A stretch of 64,000 bases of DNA from Pseudomonas frederiksbergensis (GCF_001952935.1 NZ_CP018319.1:5538001-5602000); one strand, 5' to 3'; counted from the stretch's first letter, positions 25,719 to 34,837 are shown. The notes: a model not told the origin generated them from the letters alone. Program-made: numbers and translations.

Positions 25719-26639
25719 TTAGTCAAGCCAAGGCAATGGCTTTACGATCGTCAAGCTGCACGGGGCGCTGTTCAGCACGCTCTCGGCAGTACTGCCGATC
25801 AACCTGTCGATTCCGTGGTGATAGACCGTGCCCAGCACCACCATGTCGAATGCATTCTGTTGGGCGAAAAATCCGATCACTTTGTGGGGAATGCCGGTCA
25901 ACAGATGCTGGCATTTTTTTTCGATGCCATAGCGTTCGACAAGTACCTCAAAAGCTTCCTCCTGCGCATCGTTGACCGCGTCTCTCAAACTGTCATCCAG
26001 ACTCGAAGTCGGCACACTTCTCGTAGCGTCGCCCATCACTGACCAGTTGTTGACGTTCAACACGTGCAAGGCGGCGTCACAGGAGGCCGCCAACGTTGAA
26101 GCCAGGTCGAGAATCCGGTCATTGAGCCCTTGGGTCAGTTCCTCCAGATGGGACAGATCGATGGTCGCGAGAATTTTCAACGGTTTGGGATTTTCAGCTT
26201 CCGTAACCAGATGCAAGGGTGCGGGACAGTCGCGCAGCAACAGCCAGTCCAGAGGACGATGGAATGCGCGATCGAGTGCAGGGACGTGCTGGGTGTCCTT
26301 GATCACCAGATCCGCATGGAAGTCATTGACATACTCAAGGATATTCGCCGGGGTGGACCTGGCCCAGACGACCTCGGTGGTTACCGGCAACCCGATGCAT
26401 CGTTGGAACCGGGCTTGCTGCTCCAGCCAGTGTCGATGCACCTGTAAGTAGCCCTCCCGTGCCTGGGCCATCGCATCGTGATCAAACAGCCCGGCCACCG
26501 CCAGCGTCTGCACATAGTCGAACGCGACGATGTGCAATATGGCTCCGGTGGCACAGGCCAGCGCGTGCGCCCGGTCAAACGCTGGAGTGCGGGTCATTTC
26601 GGTGGGGGCAATCAATAGGATACGTTTAAGTTTAAACAT
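25719..26639 (-). CDS. Universal stress protein, tandem UspA domains
   Basis: Cytoplasmic stress protein of 306 residues with two Usp domains (~1-140 and ~150-306). The first begins FKLKRILLIAPTEMTRTPAF and the second contains PLKILATIDLSHLEELTQ. The nucleotide-binding glycine signature is represented by DMVVLGTVYHHGIDRLIGS followed by AESVLNSAPCSLTIVKP near the C terminus. In P. aeruginosa Usp proteins of this kind are ANR-dependent and needed for anaerobic survival. I start at ATG 26639 (GAGG upstream), not at the upstream frame start 26705. A close paralogue lies at 33914-34837. The OprI-like lipoprotein gene precedes it by 74 bp on the same strand. Confidence 0.9.
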   Translation of the reverse strand: MFKLKRILLIAPTEMTRTPAFDRAHALACATGAILHIVAFDYVQTLAVAGLFDHDAMAQAREGYLQVHRHWLEQQARFQRCIGLPVTTEVVWARSTPANILEYVNDFHADLVIKDTQHVPALDRAFHRPLDWLLLRDCPAPLHLVTEAENPKPLKILATIDLSHLEELTQGLNDRILDLASTLAASCDAALHVLNVNNWSVMGDATRSVPTSSLDDSLRDAVNDAQEEAFEVLVERYGIEKKCQHLLTGIPHKVIGFFAQQNAFDMVVLGTVYHHGIDRLIGSTAESVLNSAPCSLTIVKPLPWLD

Positions 26640-26712
26640 CACAGACCTCTTCCTTGGCTTATCTGCCCGAGTGCAAACCCGACTTCCTGTCGGGAGTTCG
26701 TGCAATCGCTCA

Positions 26713-26967
26713 TTACTTGCGAGTCGCCTTGTCGGTCATCCGACTGGCACGCACCTTGTCTTCATCGGCCGTGCGTAGCGCCTGGCTAGCCGTTGCCTGC
26801 GCCTGCTCCGCCTTCATGTAGGCCTCATCGGCCCGGAGTCTGGCCGTTGCGGCATTGTTTTCCGCAGACTCCAATCGGGCGTCGAATTCCTGAGTGCGCT
26901 TATTACTGCAACCGGCAGTCACTGCTAACAGAACGCTCAGCAATACAAAGGGCAAGCGCTTATTCAT
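26713..26967 (-). CDS. OprI/Lpp-like murein lipoprotein paralogue
   Basis: Small lipoprotein of 84 residues. Signal MNKRLPFVLLSVLLAVTAGC with lipobox TAGC, then a continuous alpha-helical heptad region (RLESAENNAATARLRADEAY, KAEQAQATASQALRTADEDK) ending in ...KATRK. OprI of P. aeruginosa has the same length, the same ARADEAYRKADEA-type helix and a terminal lysine that can be linked to peptidoglycan. This is probably a second, stress-induced copy, since it sits beside stress genes and has an ANR-like box ~87 bp upstream. Likely co-transcribed with the following usp gene. Confidence 0.82.
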   Translation of the reverse strand: MNKRLPFVLLSVLLAVTAGCSNKRTQEFDARLESAENNAATARLRADEAYMKAEQAQATASQALRTADEDKVRASRMTDKATRK

Positions 26968-27047
26968 GACTTTTTCCTCTTGGTTTATCGCAACTGGAAA
27001 AGCTTCGGATCGTTGCCCCAAGTATCTGACTCCATCAGTTGCACACT

Positions 27048-27061
27048 CTGATTTTTGTCAA
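27048..27061. promoter_or_regulatory. Candidate ANR/FNR box (8 of 10)
   Basis: CTGAT-tttt-GTCAA, centre ~87 bp upstream of the OprI-like lipoprotein gene. Two mismatches, so weaker than the others; supported by the matching spacing. Confidence 0.45.
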
Positions 27062-27105
27062 CTAATGGCCTGCTGGCGATTAGTGAGGAACTCACTGAAG
27101 CCTTG

Positions 27106-27119
27106 TTGATTTAACTCAA
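27106..27119. promoter_or_regulatory. Candidate ANR/FNR box (9 of 10)
   Basis: TTGAT-ttaa-CTCAA, one mismatch. Centre ~89 bp upstream of the BON-domain gene, which probably heads a BON-ftsH-channel operon. Confidence 0.55.
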
Positions 27120-27201
27120 TGTCCTGGCGTCGTTCAGGCGTAAAAAAAAACTACCGGGCATTTGCGCCCCATCAATACCGCATCAAACAGAGGACACCGC
27201 C

Positions 27202-27849
27202 ATGACTGATTTGAGTCTGCGTAAAACTATTTTGGAGGAGCTTGAGTTCACGCCTGAAATCGACGCTGCCAGCATTGGCGTTGCCGTGGACAATGGCGTT
27301 GTCACCCTCTCCGGTCACGTCAACAGCTATGCCCAGAAAGTCAGTGCAGAGCGCGCGGTAAAAGGCATCAAAGGGGTACGCGCTGTTGCCGAAGAAATCC
27401 AGGTCAGGCTGGAGAAAGGCGCCGGCACAGCGGACGACACCATCGCGACCCGCGCCTTGAATATCCTCAAGTGGAGCGTCGACGTACCCGACGGTGACAT
27501 TAAGGTCATCGTGCAGAACGGGAGGGTCACCCTTGAAGGCGAAGTGGACTGGCAGTACCAGAAAGAAGCCGCCGAGCGCGCCGTGCACAAATTGTCCGGC
27601 GTGGTCGGTGTGGACAATCGACTCACCCTCGTCCCTCGGGTAGACGTGGTCGATATCCAGCATCGCATTGAAGAAGCCCTCAAGCGCAACGCAGAAGTCG
27701 ACGCCCAGGACATTCACGTCAAGGTCGATGGGGATGTTGTGCGACTGGAAGGCAACGTTCATTTGTGGCGCGAGCGCCGCATCGCGGAACGGGCCGCCTG
27801 GTCGGTGCCGGGGGTAAGGGAGGTGGACGATCATTTGCGCCTTGTTTGA
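27202..27849 (+). CDS. Triple BON-domain stress protein
   Basis: Protein of 215 residues made of three BON domains (~1-70, ~75-145, ~148-215), each with the pattern VDNGVVTLSGHVNSYAQKVS / VQNGRVTLEGEVDWQYQKEA / VDGDVVRLEGNVHLWRERRI and a glycine-valine turn (IKGVRAVAEEI, LSGVVGVDNRL, VPGVREVDDHL). There is no signal peptide, so it is probably cytoplasmic, unlike OsmY. BON domains are thought to bind phospholipids or membranes; similar multi-BON genes sit beside usp and ftsH genes in stress clusters. Followed after 63 bp by ftsH on the same strand. Confidence 0.87.
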   Translation: MTDLSLRKTILEELEFTPEIDAASIGVAVDNGVVTLSGHVNSYAQKVSAERAVKGIKGVRAVAEEIQVRLEKGAGTADDTIATRALNILKWSVDVPDGDIKVIVQNGRVTLEGEVDWQYQKEAAERAVHKLSGVVGVDNRLTLVPRVDVVDIQHRIEEALKRNAEVDAQDIHVKVDGDVVRLEGNVHLWRERRIAERAAWSVPGVREVDDHLRLV

Positions 27850-27912
27850 GCCAATCCCCCTGGCACCTGCGATCTGCCTGTTGGACCCAGGCCTCCTTTC
27901 TGAGTGAATTTC

Positions 27913-29781
27913 ATGAAAAAAAATCAGCAATGGAACCTGTCCTACTTCGCGATCGCGTTTATCGTGCTCACCCTCGGTCAATTTCTGTTTATTGATAGTC
28001 GTGTCGTACAAAGCATTCCATACAGTCAGTTTCTGCAACTGCTGAACGAGCAAAAGGTCAGCGATTTACGAGTCGAGAAGGACCAGATCAGCGGCAAACT
28101 GCAGGAACCCATTGACGGGCACGACTTGTTCTCCACTGTGCGGGTCGACCCGGTGCTGGCGACGGATCTCGCTCAATCGGGTGTCGGCTTTACCGGGGTC
28201 AACGAAAACACCTTTTTGAATGGACTGCTGGGCTGGCTGCTGCCGTTTTTGCTGATCATGGTGATCTGGCATTTTCTGTTTCGCGGCATGGCGGAAAAAC
28301 AAGGCATAGGCGGATTGATGAACATCGGTAAGTCCCGAGCCAAGGTGTTCGTGCAGCGCGATACCGGGGTGACCTTCGCCGATGTCGCGGGTATCGATGA
28401 AGCCAAGGCCGAGTTGGTAGAAATCGTCTCTTTTCTTAAGGACAAAGCCAAATATGCACGCTTGGGGGCGCACATTCCCAAGGGCACGTTGTTGGTCGGT
28501 CCGCCGGGAACCGGCAAAACCCTGGTGGCGAAAGCCATCGCGGGTGAAGCCGGTGTGCCGTTTTTCTCGATCTCGGGGTCGGAATTTGTCGAGATGTTCG
28601 TTGGCGTGGGTGCCGCCCGTGTACACGACTTGTTCGAGCAAGCACGGCAGGCGGCGCCCTGCATCATCTTCATCGACGAACTTGATGCGCTGGGCAAAAT
28701 GCGAGGTGTTGGCGCATTTGGCGGCAATGACGAAAAGGAGCAAACCCTCAACCAGTTACTGGCAGAGCTGGACGGGTTCGATCCCCGTGAAGGCGTTGTA
28801 CTACTGGCCGCGACCAATCGACCAGAGATCCTTGACCCGGCACTGTTGCGAGCCGGCCGGATCGACCGCCAGGTGCTGATTGATCGCCCGGACCGTAAAG
28901 GCCGGCAAGCGATCCTCAAGGTCCATCTGCAAAAAATCACTGTGGAGCCGGGTCTGGATGGCGAGCGTATTGCCGACATCACCACGGGCTTCACGGACGC
29001 TGATCTGGCAAACCTGGTCAACGAAGCGGCCATCGTGGCCACTCGTCGTGGCGCCGAAGCGGTCAGCCTTAATGACTTCACGGCGGCGGTGGAACGTATC
29101 GTCGCGGGGGTTGAACGCAAGAGCAGCGTGCTACACCCCGACGAGCGCCAAGTGGTGGCGTATCACGAAATGGGGCATGCCTTGGCCGCCAGTAGTCTGC
29201 CCGCCATGGACCCCGTCCACAAAGTCTCAATTGTGCCCCGCGCCATTGGCTCTTTGGGCTATACGCTGCAACGCCCGACCGAAGATCACTTCCTCATCAG
29301 TTGCCAAATGCTCAAGGACCGGATCGTCATCCTGATGGCCGGACGCGCCGCCGAATACCTTGCTTATGGCCAGATTTCTACCGGGGCTGCCGATGATCTG
29401 GCTCGTGCCACTGATATCGCCAGACAATTGATCACCCGGTTTGGCATGAGTACCGAACTCGGACAGTCGGTTCTGGAACGGCAAAACACCACCTATCTGG
29501 GCGAACGTATGCAGAGCGTTGGTGAGAAAGACTATTCGGAACAAACGGCCAGGGAAGTTGACCTGGGTATTCGTGCCCTGCTCGATGAAGCCTATGGGCG
29601 GGCAAAAGCCCTGCTTGACAGTCGTCGGGGTGATCTGGACGCCGGTGCACACTTGTTGCTGGAAAAAGAAACCCTGACGCCCGAAGAGTTTCCACCGCTC
29701 ATGCCGATCAAACCCGTCCCCGCCATCCACCCAGCTGACCGTGACGCCCCCCTGAGAACCTGTCTTGATGACACCCCTTAG
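27913..29781 (+). CDS. ftsH: ATP-dependent zinc metalloprotease FtsH (second copy)
   Basis: Membrane-anchored AAA protease of 622 residues that degrades misfolded membrane and regulatory proteins. Two N-terminal helices (~11-29 and ~105-122) flank a periplasmic domain. The AAA module has Walker A VGPPGTGKTLVAKA at ~195, Walker B CIIFIDELDALGK, and the SRH region ATNRPEILDPALLRAGRIDR. The peptidase has the zinc site VAYHEMGHALAAS at ~415-427. Many Proteobacteria with a housekeeping ftsH beside rrmJ carry an extra copy in stress islands; the context here suggests the same. Start at ATG 27913; a GTG at 27904 is possible. The C-terminal tail is shorter than in E. coli FtsH. Confidence 0.93.
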   Translation: MKKNQQWNLSYFAIAFIVLTLGQFLFIDSRVVQSIPYSQFLQLLNEQKVSDLRVEKDQISGKLQEPIDGHDLFSTVRVDPVLATDLAQSGVGFTGVNENTFLNGLLGWLLPFLLIMVIWHFLFRGMAEKQGIGGLMNIGKSRAKVFVQRDTGVTFADVAGIDEAKAELVEIVSFLKDKAKYARLGAHIPKGTLLVGPPGTGKTLVAKAIAGEAGVPFFSISGSEFVEMFVGVGAARVHDLFEQARQAAPCIIFIDELDALGKMRGVGAFGGNDEKEQTLNQLLAELDGFDPREGVVLLAATNRPEILDPALLRAGRIDRQVLIDRPDRKGRQAILKVHLQKITVEPGLDGERIADITTGFTDADLANLVNEAAIVATRRGAEAVSLNDFTAAVERIVAGVERKSSVLHPDERQVVAYHEMGHALAASSLPAMDPVHKVSIVPRAIGSLGYTLQRPTEDHFLISCQMLKDRIVILMAGRAAEYLAYGQISTGAADDLARATDIARQLITRFGMSTELGQSVLERQNTTYLGERMQSVGEKDYSEQTAREVDLGIRALLDEAYGRAKALLDSRRGDLDAGAHLLLEKETLTPEEFPPLMPIKPVPAIHPADRDAPLRTCLDDTP

Positions 29782-29820
29782 TGCGGACCGCTACGCATCC
29801 GCTACCGCCGGAGGTTCGCC

Positions 29821-30246
29821 ATGCTGGCAGTCACCTTGATCAATACACTGGTGGTCATCATTGTTGTGGTGATCCACTACGAATGCCTGTTGCGCCTGAA
29901 CGATTGGCTGCCGCGGCTCAAGCTTTGGAGCCGTTTCAGGATTGTCGTCGGGGTATTCGGCGCCCTGCTGGCCCACGCGATAGAGGTCTGGTGCTTCGCG
30001 CTGGTCTATTACCTGATGGTGCGCTCCGGCGAATGGGGCGGCCTGACCGGCAACTTCGACGGCACGCTGCTGGACTGCGTGTACTTTTCCTTCACGACCT
30101 ACACGACAATCGGTTTCGGCGATATTTCACCCGTGGGTAATCTCAAGTACCTGACCGGCCTGCAGGCATTGACCGGTCTGGTACTCATTACCTGGACAGC
30201 ATCATTTCTATTTCTCGAAATGCAGAAGTACTGGAAGAGAAAATAG
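29821..30246 (+). CDS. Two-helix potassium channel (Ion_trans_2)
   Basis: Protein of 141 residues. An N-terminal helix (~3-22), a helix at ~45-65, a pore loop with the selectivity filter TTIGFGDISPVG at ~97-108 and a last helix (~118-135, LTGLVLITWTASFLFLEMQ). The filter TIGFGD is the K+ type. No cytoplasmic regulatory domain follows, so it is a minimal KcsA-like channel subunit, expected to tetramerise. It starts 39 bp after ftsH and probably shares its transcript. Role in the stress island is not known; membrane-potential control is an inference. Confidence 0.85.
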   Translation: MLAVTLINTLVVIIVVVIHYECLLRLNDWLPRLKLWSRFRIVVGVFGALLAHAIEVWCFALVYYLMVRSGEWGGLTGNFDGTLLDCVYFSFTTYTTIGFGDISPVGNLKYLTGLQALTGLVLITWTASFLFLEMQKYWKRK

Positions 30247-30316
30247 CAAACCTCCTCTTTCCCTTGTACGCACATCCATCAGGTGGGTATTCGATGCCGC
30301 GCGGCCCTATCGGACT

Positions 30317-32692
30317 TCAGCGACCCGCCGCTGGCGTCCATTGCCAGTTCAGGACTTCGGGCATGTCCTGCCCGTGCTCAATGAGGTAAAGCTTGTGTTT
30401 CTCCATGGTCGACCAGTAGCGCGACCGCGCGGTTTGCAATTGATCGTGCAGCCGGGGCACGCGCTCGATGACGTCCAGCGACAATTGATAGCGATCCAGG
30501 TTGTTGATCACCGCCATATCGAACGGTGTCGTGGTCGCGCCCTCCTCCTTGAAGCCACGAACGTGGAAATTTTCGTGATTGTTGCGTTTGTACAACAGTC
30601 GGTGGATCAGCGCAGGGTAGCCATGGAAGGCGAAGATCACCGGTTTGTCGACGGTAAACAATTCATCGAACGCGCTGTCCGACAAGCCATGAGGATGCTG
30701 GTACGACGGCTGCAGCACCATCAAGTCCACGACATTGACCACCCTCACCCGCAGATCCGGCACGTACTCGCGCAACAGGGTGACGGCGGCCAGGGTTTCC
30801 AGGGTCGGGACGTCACCGGCACAGGCCATGACCACGTCCGGGTCTTGATCATCCCGGCACGCCCAGTCCCATCGACCGATGCCCGTCTGGCAATGACCGA
30901 TGGCGGCATCGATATCCAGCCACTGCCATTCCGGTTGTTTGCCGGCGACGATGACATTGATGTAGTTGCGGCTGCGTAAGCAGTGATCGGCGACTGATAG
31001 CAAGCAATTGGCATCGGGCGGCAGGTAGATCCGCACGACATCCGACTTTTTATTCGCCAGCAGATCGATGAACCCCGGGTCCTGGTGGGAGAAACCGTTA
31101 TGGTCCTGGCGCCAGACATGGGACGTCAGCAAATAATTGAGCGAAGCAACGGGTTTTCGCCACGGCACCTCGGCGGCGGTTTTCAGCCACTTGGCATGCT
31201 GATTGACCATCGAATCGACGATATGGATGAACGCTTCGTAACAGGACAACACACCATGGCGACCCGTCAGCAAATAGCCTTCGAGCCAACCCTCGCACAC
31301 CTGTTCGCTGAGGATTTCCATCACCCGGCCATCGGCTGCCAGGTTGAGATCATCGGGCTCCAGCGGTTCCATCCAAGCCTTGGCGCTGACCTCATAGACC
31401 GCATCCAGTCGGTTTGAAGCGGTTTCATCCGGGCCGAACAGACGGAAGTTGCTCGCACCCAGACTGTTTTTCATCACGTCGCGCAAAAACGTGCCCATCA
31501 CCCGTGTGGCCTCGGCGCGCAGGCTGCCGGGAATGTCGAGTTTGACGGCATAGTCGGCAAATCGCGGCAGGCTCAGCGGCTGCAATAACAAGCCCCCGTT
31601 AGCGTGGGGGTTGGCGCTCATGCGCCGATGCCCGGTGGGGGCCAACGCGGCGATCTCGGGGAGCAAGGCGCCATTGGCATCGAACAATTCGTCGGGACGA
31701 TAGCTTTCGAGCCATTCCTCCAATTGCCGCAGATGAATCGGCTGCTGGAAATCGGCCAGCGGCACTTGATGCGCGCGCCAGGTGCCCTCGACCCGATGGC
31801 CATCGACGAATGTCGGGCCGGTCCAGCCTTTGGGCGTGCGCAATACCAGCATTGGCCAAAGCGGTCGCTCCGGTGGTCCGGATGGCCCGGGCCGACGCGC
31901 CTCAAGCTGGATTTCACGAATTTTCAGTACCATCGTGTCCAGCGTTTGTGCCATCGCCTGATGCACCTGTACCGGGTCATCGCCCTCGACAAAATACGGG
32001 TCGTAGCCATAGCCATACATCAGGGCTGACAGTTCTTCCTCACTGATTCTGGAAAGCACCGTGGGGTTGGCGATTTTGTAGCCGTTGAGGTGCAGGATCG
32101 GCAATACCGCCCCGTCACGCGCAGGGTTGAGGAATTTGTTGGAATGCCAACTGGCGGCCAGCGTCCCCGTTTCGGCCTCGCCGTCACCGATCACGCAGGC
32201 GACGATCAGGTCGGGATTATCAAACGCGGCACCATAGGCATGGGCCAGGCTATAGCCCAGTTCGCCGCCTTCATGGATCGATCCCGGAATCTGCGCCGAG
32301 ACATGGCTGGAGATTCCGTAAGGCCATGAAAACTGCCGAAACAGGCGAACCAGACCGTTGGTGTTGCGCTCCACCGAGGGATAAAACTCGGTATACGTCC
32401 CTTCCAGATAAGTCTGTGCCACAACCGCTGGCCCACCATGACCGGGACCGGCCACAAAGAGCATGTTCAGGTCGTACTGGTTGATCAGCCGATTGAGGTG
32501 GGTGTAGATCAGGTTCAGCCCAGGGGTAGTGCCCCAATGGCCCAGCAAGCGCGGTTTGATGTGCGCCAGGGTCAGCGGTTGCTTCAGCAGCGGGTTGTCC
32601 TTGAGGTAAATCTGCCCGACGGCGAGATAATTGGAGGCCCGCCAATAGGCATCCAGCCGTTGCAGTTGCTCAGGACTCAGATAATCGCTCAT
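30317..32692 (-). CDS. xfp: Phosphoketolase (Xfp family)
   Basis: TPP-dependent enzyme of 791 residues, cleaving xylulose-5-phosphate and/or fructose-6-phosphate with phosphate to acetyl phosphate plus an aldose phosphate. N-terminal segments LAVGQIYLKDNPLL and the strongly conserved AGPGHGGPAVVAQTYLEGTY, then IPGSIHEGGELGYSLAHAYG and CVIGDGEAETGTLAASWHSN (TPP/Mg site), all match the family; the usual length is ~790-800. Acetyl phosphate can give ATP through acetate kinase, which suits oxygen-limited growth, and a perfect ANR box lies ~79 bp upstream. Xylulose-5-P versus fructose-6-P preference cannot be decided by eye. Confidence 0.95.
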   Translation of the reverse strand: MSDYLSPEQLQRLDAYWRASNYLAVGQIYLKDNPLLKQPLTLAHIKPRLLGHWGTTPGLNLIYTHLNRLINQYDLNMLFVAGPGHGGPAVVAQTYLEGTYTEFYPSVERNTNGLVRLFRQFSWPYGISSHVSAQIPGSIHEGGELGYSLAHAYGAAFDNPDLIVACVIGDGEAETGTLAASWHSNKFLNPARDGAVLPILHLNGYKIANPTVLSRISEEELSALMYGYGYDPYFVEGDDPVQVHQAMAQTLDTMVLKIREIQLEARRPGPSGPPERPLWPMLVLRTPKGWTGPTFVDGHRVEGTWRAHQVPLADFQQPIHLRQLEEWLESYRPDELFDANGALLPEIAALAPTGHRRMSANPHANGGLLLQPLSLPRFADYAVKLDIPGSLRAEATRVMGTFLRDVMKNSLGASNFRLFGPDETASNRLDAVYEVSAKAWMEPLEPDDLNLAADGRVMEILSEQVCEGWLEGYLLTGRHGVLSCYEAFIHIVDSMVNQHAKWLKTAAEVPWRKPVASLNYLLTSHVWRQDHNGFSHQDPGFIDLLANKKSDVVRIYLPPDANCLLSVADHCLRSRNYINVIVAGKQPEWQWLDIDAAIGHCQTGIGRWDWACRDDQDPDVVMACAGDVPTLETLAAVTLLREYVPDLRVRVVNVVDLMVLQPSYQHPHGLSDSAFDELFTVDKPVIFAFHGYPALIHRLLYKRNNHENFHVRGFKEEGATTTPFDMAVINNLDRYQLSLDVIERVPRLHDQLQTARSRYWSTMEKHKLYLIEHGQDMPEVLNWQWTPAAGR

Positions 32693-32764
32693 GGGAGTTC
32701 TCCGCCAAAGGGTCGGTGCACCATAGGGTATTCATCGATTCTGAAAGCCTGGAACGCTTGAGAC

Positions 32765-32778
32765 TTGATTTACATCAA
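32765..32778. promoter_or_regulatory. ANR/FNR box (perfect consensus)
   Basis: TTGAT-ttac-ATCAA in the divergent gap between phosphoketolase (centre ~79 bp upstream) and the FNR-type regulator (~143 bp upstream). Spacing favours control of phosphoketolase. Confidence 0.8.
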
Positions 32779-32914
32779 TTCACCAGGCCAGCGCTCAAGC
32801 TGAATGGCACGGGATTTTCCCATTCGTCGATTATCCCGGCAAACACCCCAATGAGATGCATGTCGCAAGGCCCACCACCTATGCTTACTGCATTCCGAGT
32901 AGGTGTTTTCTCCC

Positions 32915-33658
32915 ATGCCTGAAGCCCATCCTCTTCAAGTTCACTACCTCAAGGCGGCGTGTTCCAACTGCAGCGTATTGGAATTGTGCCTGCCGATAGG
33001 CTTGAGTGGCCCGGAGGTCGAGCGTCTGGATACGCTGATCGTGCAACGCTTCAAGGTCAAAAAAGGTGCAGCGTTGTACCGGACTGGAGATCCCCTGCGC
33101 TCGCTTTACGCGGTCCGTATCGGCTCATTCAAGACCTGCATGGTGTCCGTCGACGGTCGTGAACAAGTCACCGGATTTCAAATACCTGGCGAGATACTCG
33201 GGCTGGACGCCATCAGTAGCGATGAACATGCCTGCAACGCGTTTGCCCTTGAGGATAGTGAAGTCTGCCCCATCCACTTTGCGCAACTGGAAAAACTCGC
33301 CCAGAGCCTGCCGTCACTGCAGCACAACCTTAACAGGCTCCTGAGTCGGGAAATCGTCCGCGATCACGACATGCTGATGATGTTGGGCAACATGAACTCG
33401 GATGAGCGCCTGGCCGCCTTTCTGCTGAACCTGTCACAACGTTTGAATATGCGTGGTTATTCATCCAGGGACTTCGTGCTGAAAATGCGCCGCGAAGAAA
33501 TCGGCTCCTACCTGGGGCTGCGATTGGAAACCATCTGCCGGGGCATTGCGCATCTGCGGGATCAGGGGCTGGTGGAAATAACGGGGCGAGACGTCAAGAT
33601 CCTCAACATGGAAGGGCTCAAGCAGCTAGTCGTGGGCTGTCATCGCCCCCTCCGCTAA
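32915..33658 (+). CDS. FNR/ANR-type oxygen-sensing transcriptional regulator
   Basis: Crp/Fnr family activator of 247 residues. The N terminus carries CSNCSVLELC (cysteines 16, 19, 25), the C-X2-C-X5-C spacing that binds the oxygen-labile [4Fe-4S] cluster in FNR, and a fourth cysteine is present near residue 107-114 (HACNAFALEDSEVC). The cyclic-nucleotide-like beta-roll includes SLYAVRIGSFKT and the C-terminal helix-turn-helix is EEIGSYLGLRLETICRGIAH. In FNR and ANR the recognition helix reads ETxSR; here it is ETICR. Start at ATG 32915; a GTG at 32903 is possible. It may be an island-specific ANR paralogue; the main anr gene is normally beside hemN. Confidence 0.88.
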   Translation: MPEAHPLQVHYLKAACSNCSVLELCLPIGLSGPEVERLDTLIVQRFKVKKGAALYRTGDPLRSLYAVRIGSFKTCMVSVDGREQVTGFQIPGEILGLDAISSDEHACNAFALEDSEVCPIHFAQLEKLAQSLPSLQHNLNRLLSREIVRDHDMLMMLGNMNSDERLAAFLLNLSQRLNMRGYSSRDFVLKMRREEIGSYLGLRLETICRGIAHLRDQGLVEITGRDVKILNMEGLKQLVVGCHRPLR

Positions 33659-33682
33659 CATCCGCACGTCTGGAGCATCGAC

Positions 33683-33882
33683 ATGCGCGCCATGGTTTTG
33701 CATGCACCCGGCCAACCGCTGCAACGGGAAGAGCGCCCGATCCCGACAGCGGGTCCAAACCAACTGCTCATTAAAGTCTTGGCCTGCGGCGTGTGCCGCA
33801 CCGATCTGCACCTGGTGGACGGTGAATTGCCACAAGCGGTACTGCCGCGAGTGCCGGGCCATGAAATCGTCGGTGGTTCCGG
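33683..33882 (+). pseudogene. Zinc alcohol dehydrogenase, 5' remnant
   Basis: ATG 33683 (GGAG upstream), 24 bp after the FNR-type gene. The first ~65 residues are a clear start of a zinc-dependent medium-chain dehydrogenase: MRAMVLHAPGQPLQREERPI, KVLACGVCRTDLHLVDGELP (catalytic zinc cysteine) and VPGHEIVG. After GHEIVG the similarity ends abruptly and the frame runs antisense through the neighbouring usp gene. About 270 residues including the NAD-binding fold are missing. A deletion that joined this gene to the 3' end of usp is the simplest reading. Confidence 0.8.
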
Positions 33883-33913
33883 CCAACGGTTCATCGCGGG
33901 GCTACCCAAGTTT

Positions 33914-34837
33914 TCAGGATTGCAGAGTCTTGCCTGGTTTTATCGCCAGTACACTGCACGGCGCCCGATGCAGGAGTTGTTCGGCCGTGGTCCCCAGCAG
34001 CTTGTTCAACCCCTTGTGCTGCACCGTTCCCATCACGATGACATCGGTGTGGTGGTCTGCCGAAAATTGACAAATACTCGACACCGGTGCGCCTTCGATG
34101 AAGTGCCGACATTCCGGTGGCACACCGTGACGCTCTGCCAAGGCCGAAAATGCCTCGGCCTGAGCCACGCCCAACGTTTCATAAATCCCGACGGCCAACG
34201 GTAGCGCACCAAATCCCATGTCCTGGGCATACACGGCCGTCCAGTCAAAAGCATGTAGCAGCTCCAGCCGGGCGTCACACTGTTCAGCCAGCTTGATCGC
34301 AGCGTCGATAATCTGGTCGTTGAAGACAAGGTCCTGGTCTTCGCCGCGCAACACATCGACGATGGCCAGTACGTTGTGGGGTCGCGGGTTGAGGGCATTG
34401 GTCACCAGATGCACCGGCACCGGACAATCGCGCAACAACTGCCAGTCCAGCGGCGTAAAAAACACCCGTTTCAATGCCGATTCTTCCTGGGCATCCTTGA
34501 TGATCAGCGCCAGCGGCATCTCGTTGACGAAGTGCAGAATCTCCTCATAAGGATGCTGTACCCACACCACCTCGCTGGTGACCTCGACCCCGTGTTTGCT
34601 CATCAGCCCGGCTTGCTCCGCGAGCCACTGCCGATGGGTTTGCAAATAGCCGTCCCGGGCGAGGTTGATTTGTTCAGGGGCGAACAGGCCAGCCACCGCC
34701 AGGGCCTGCAAATAATCGAACGCCACGATGTGCAACGGCAATTGCATCGCGAGTGCCAACGCGGCGGCGCGGTCGAACGCGGGCGTGCGGGTCATGGCTG
34801 GGGGGGCTATTAGCAGTAAACGTTGAGTCTGCGACAT
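33914..34837 (-). CDS. Universal stress protein, tandem UspA domains
   Basis: Protein of 307 residues, paralogue of 25719-26639: both start with KRILLIAP/QRLLLIAPPAMTRTPAFDRA and share LHIVAFDY and AVAGLF segments. The second domain ends DVIVMGTVQHKGLNKLLGTT then AEQLLHRAPCSVLAIKPGK. The ATG at 34837 is used; an upstream frame start at 34852 adds five residues. A 9-of-10 ANR box lies ~80 bp upstream. Its 3' end abuts the alcohol dehydrogenase remnant, with the stop only ~30 bp from the break. Confidence 0.9.
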   Translation of the reverse strand: MSQTQRLLLIAPPAMTRTPAFDRAAALALAMQLPLHIVAFDYLQALAVAGLFAPEQINLARDGYLQTHRQWLAEQAGLMSKHGVEVTSEVVWVQHPYEEILHFVNEMPLALIIKDAQEESALKRVFFTPLDWQLLRDCPVPVHLVTNALNPRPHNVLAIVDVLRGEDQDLVFNDQIIDAAIKLAEQCDARLELLHAFDWTAVYAQDMGFGALPLAVGIYETLGVAQAEAFSALAERHGVPPECRHFIEGAPVSSICQFSADHHTDVIVMGTVQHKGLNKLLGTTAEQLLHRAPCSVLAIKPGKTLQS

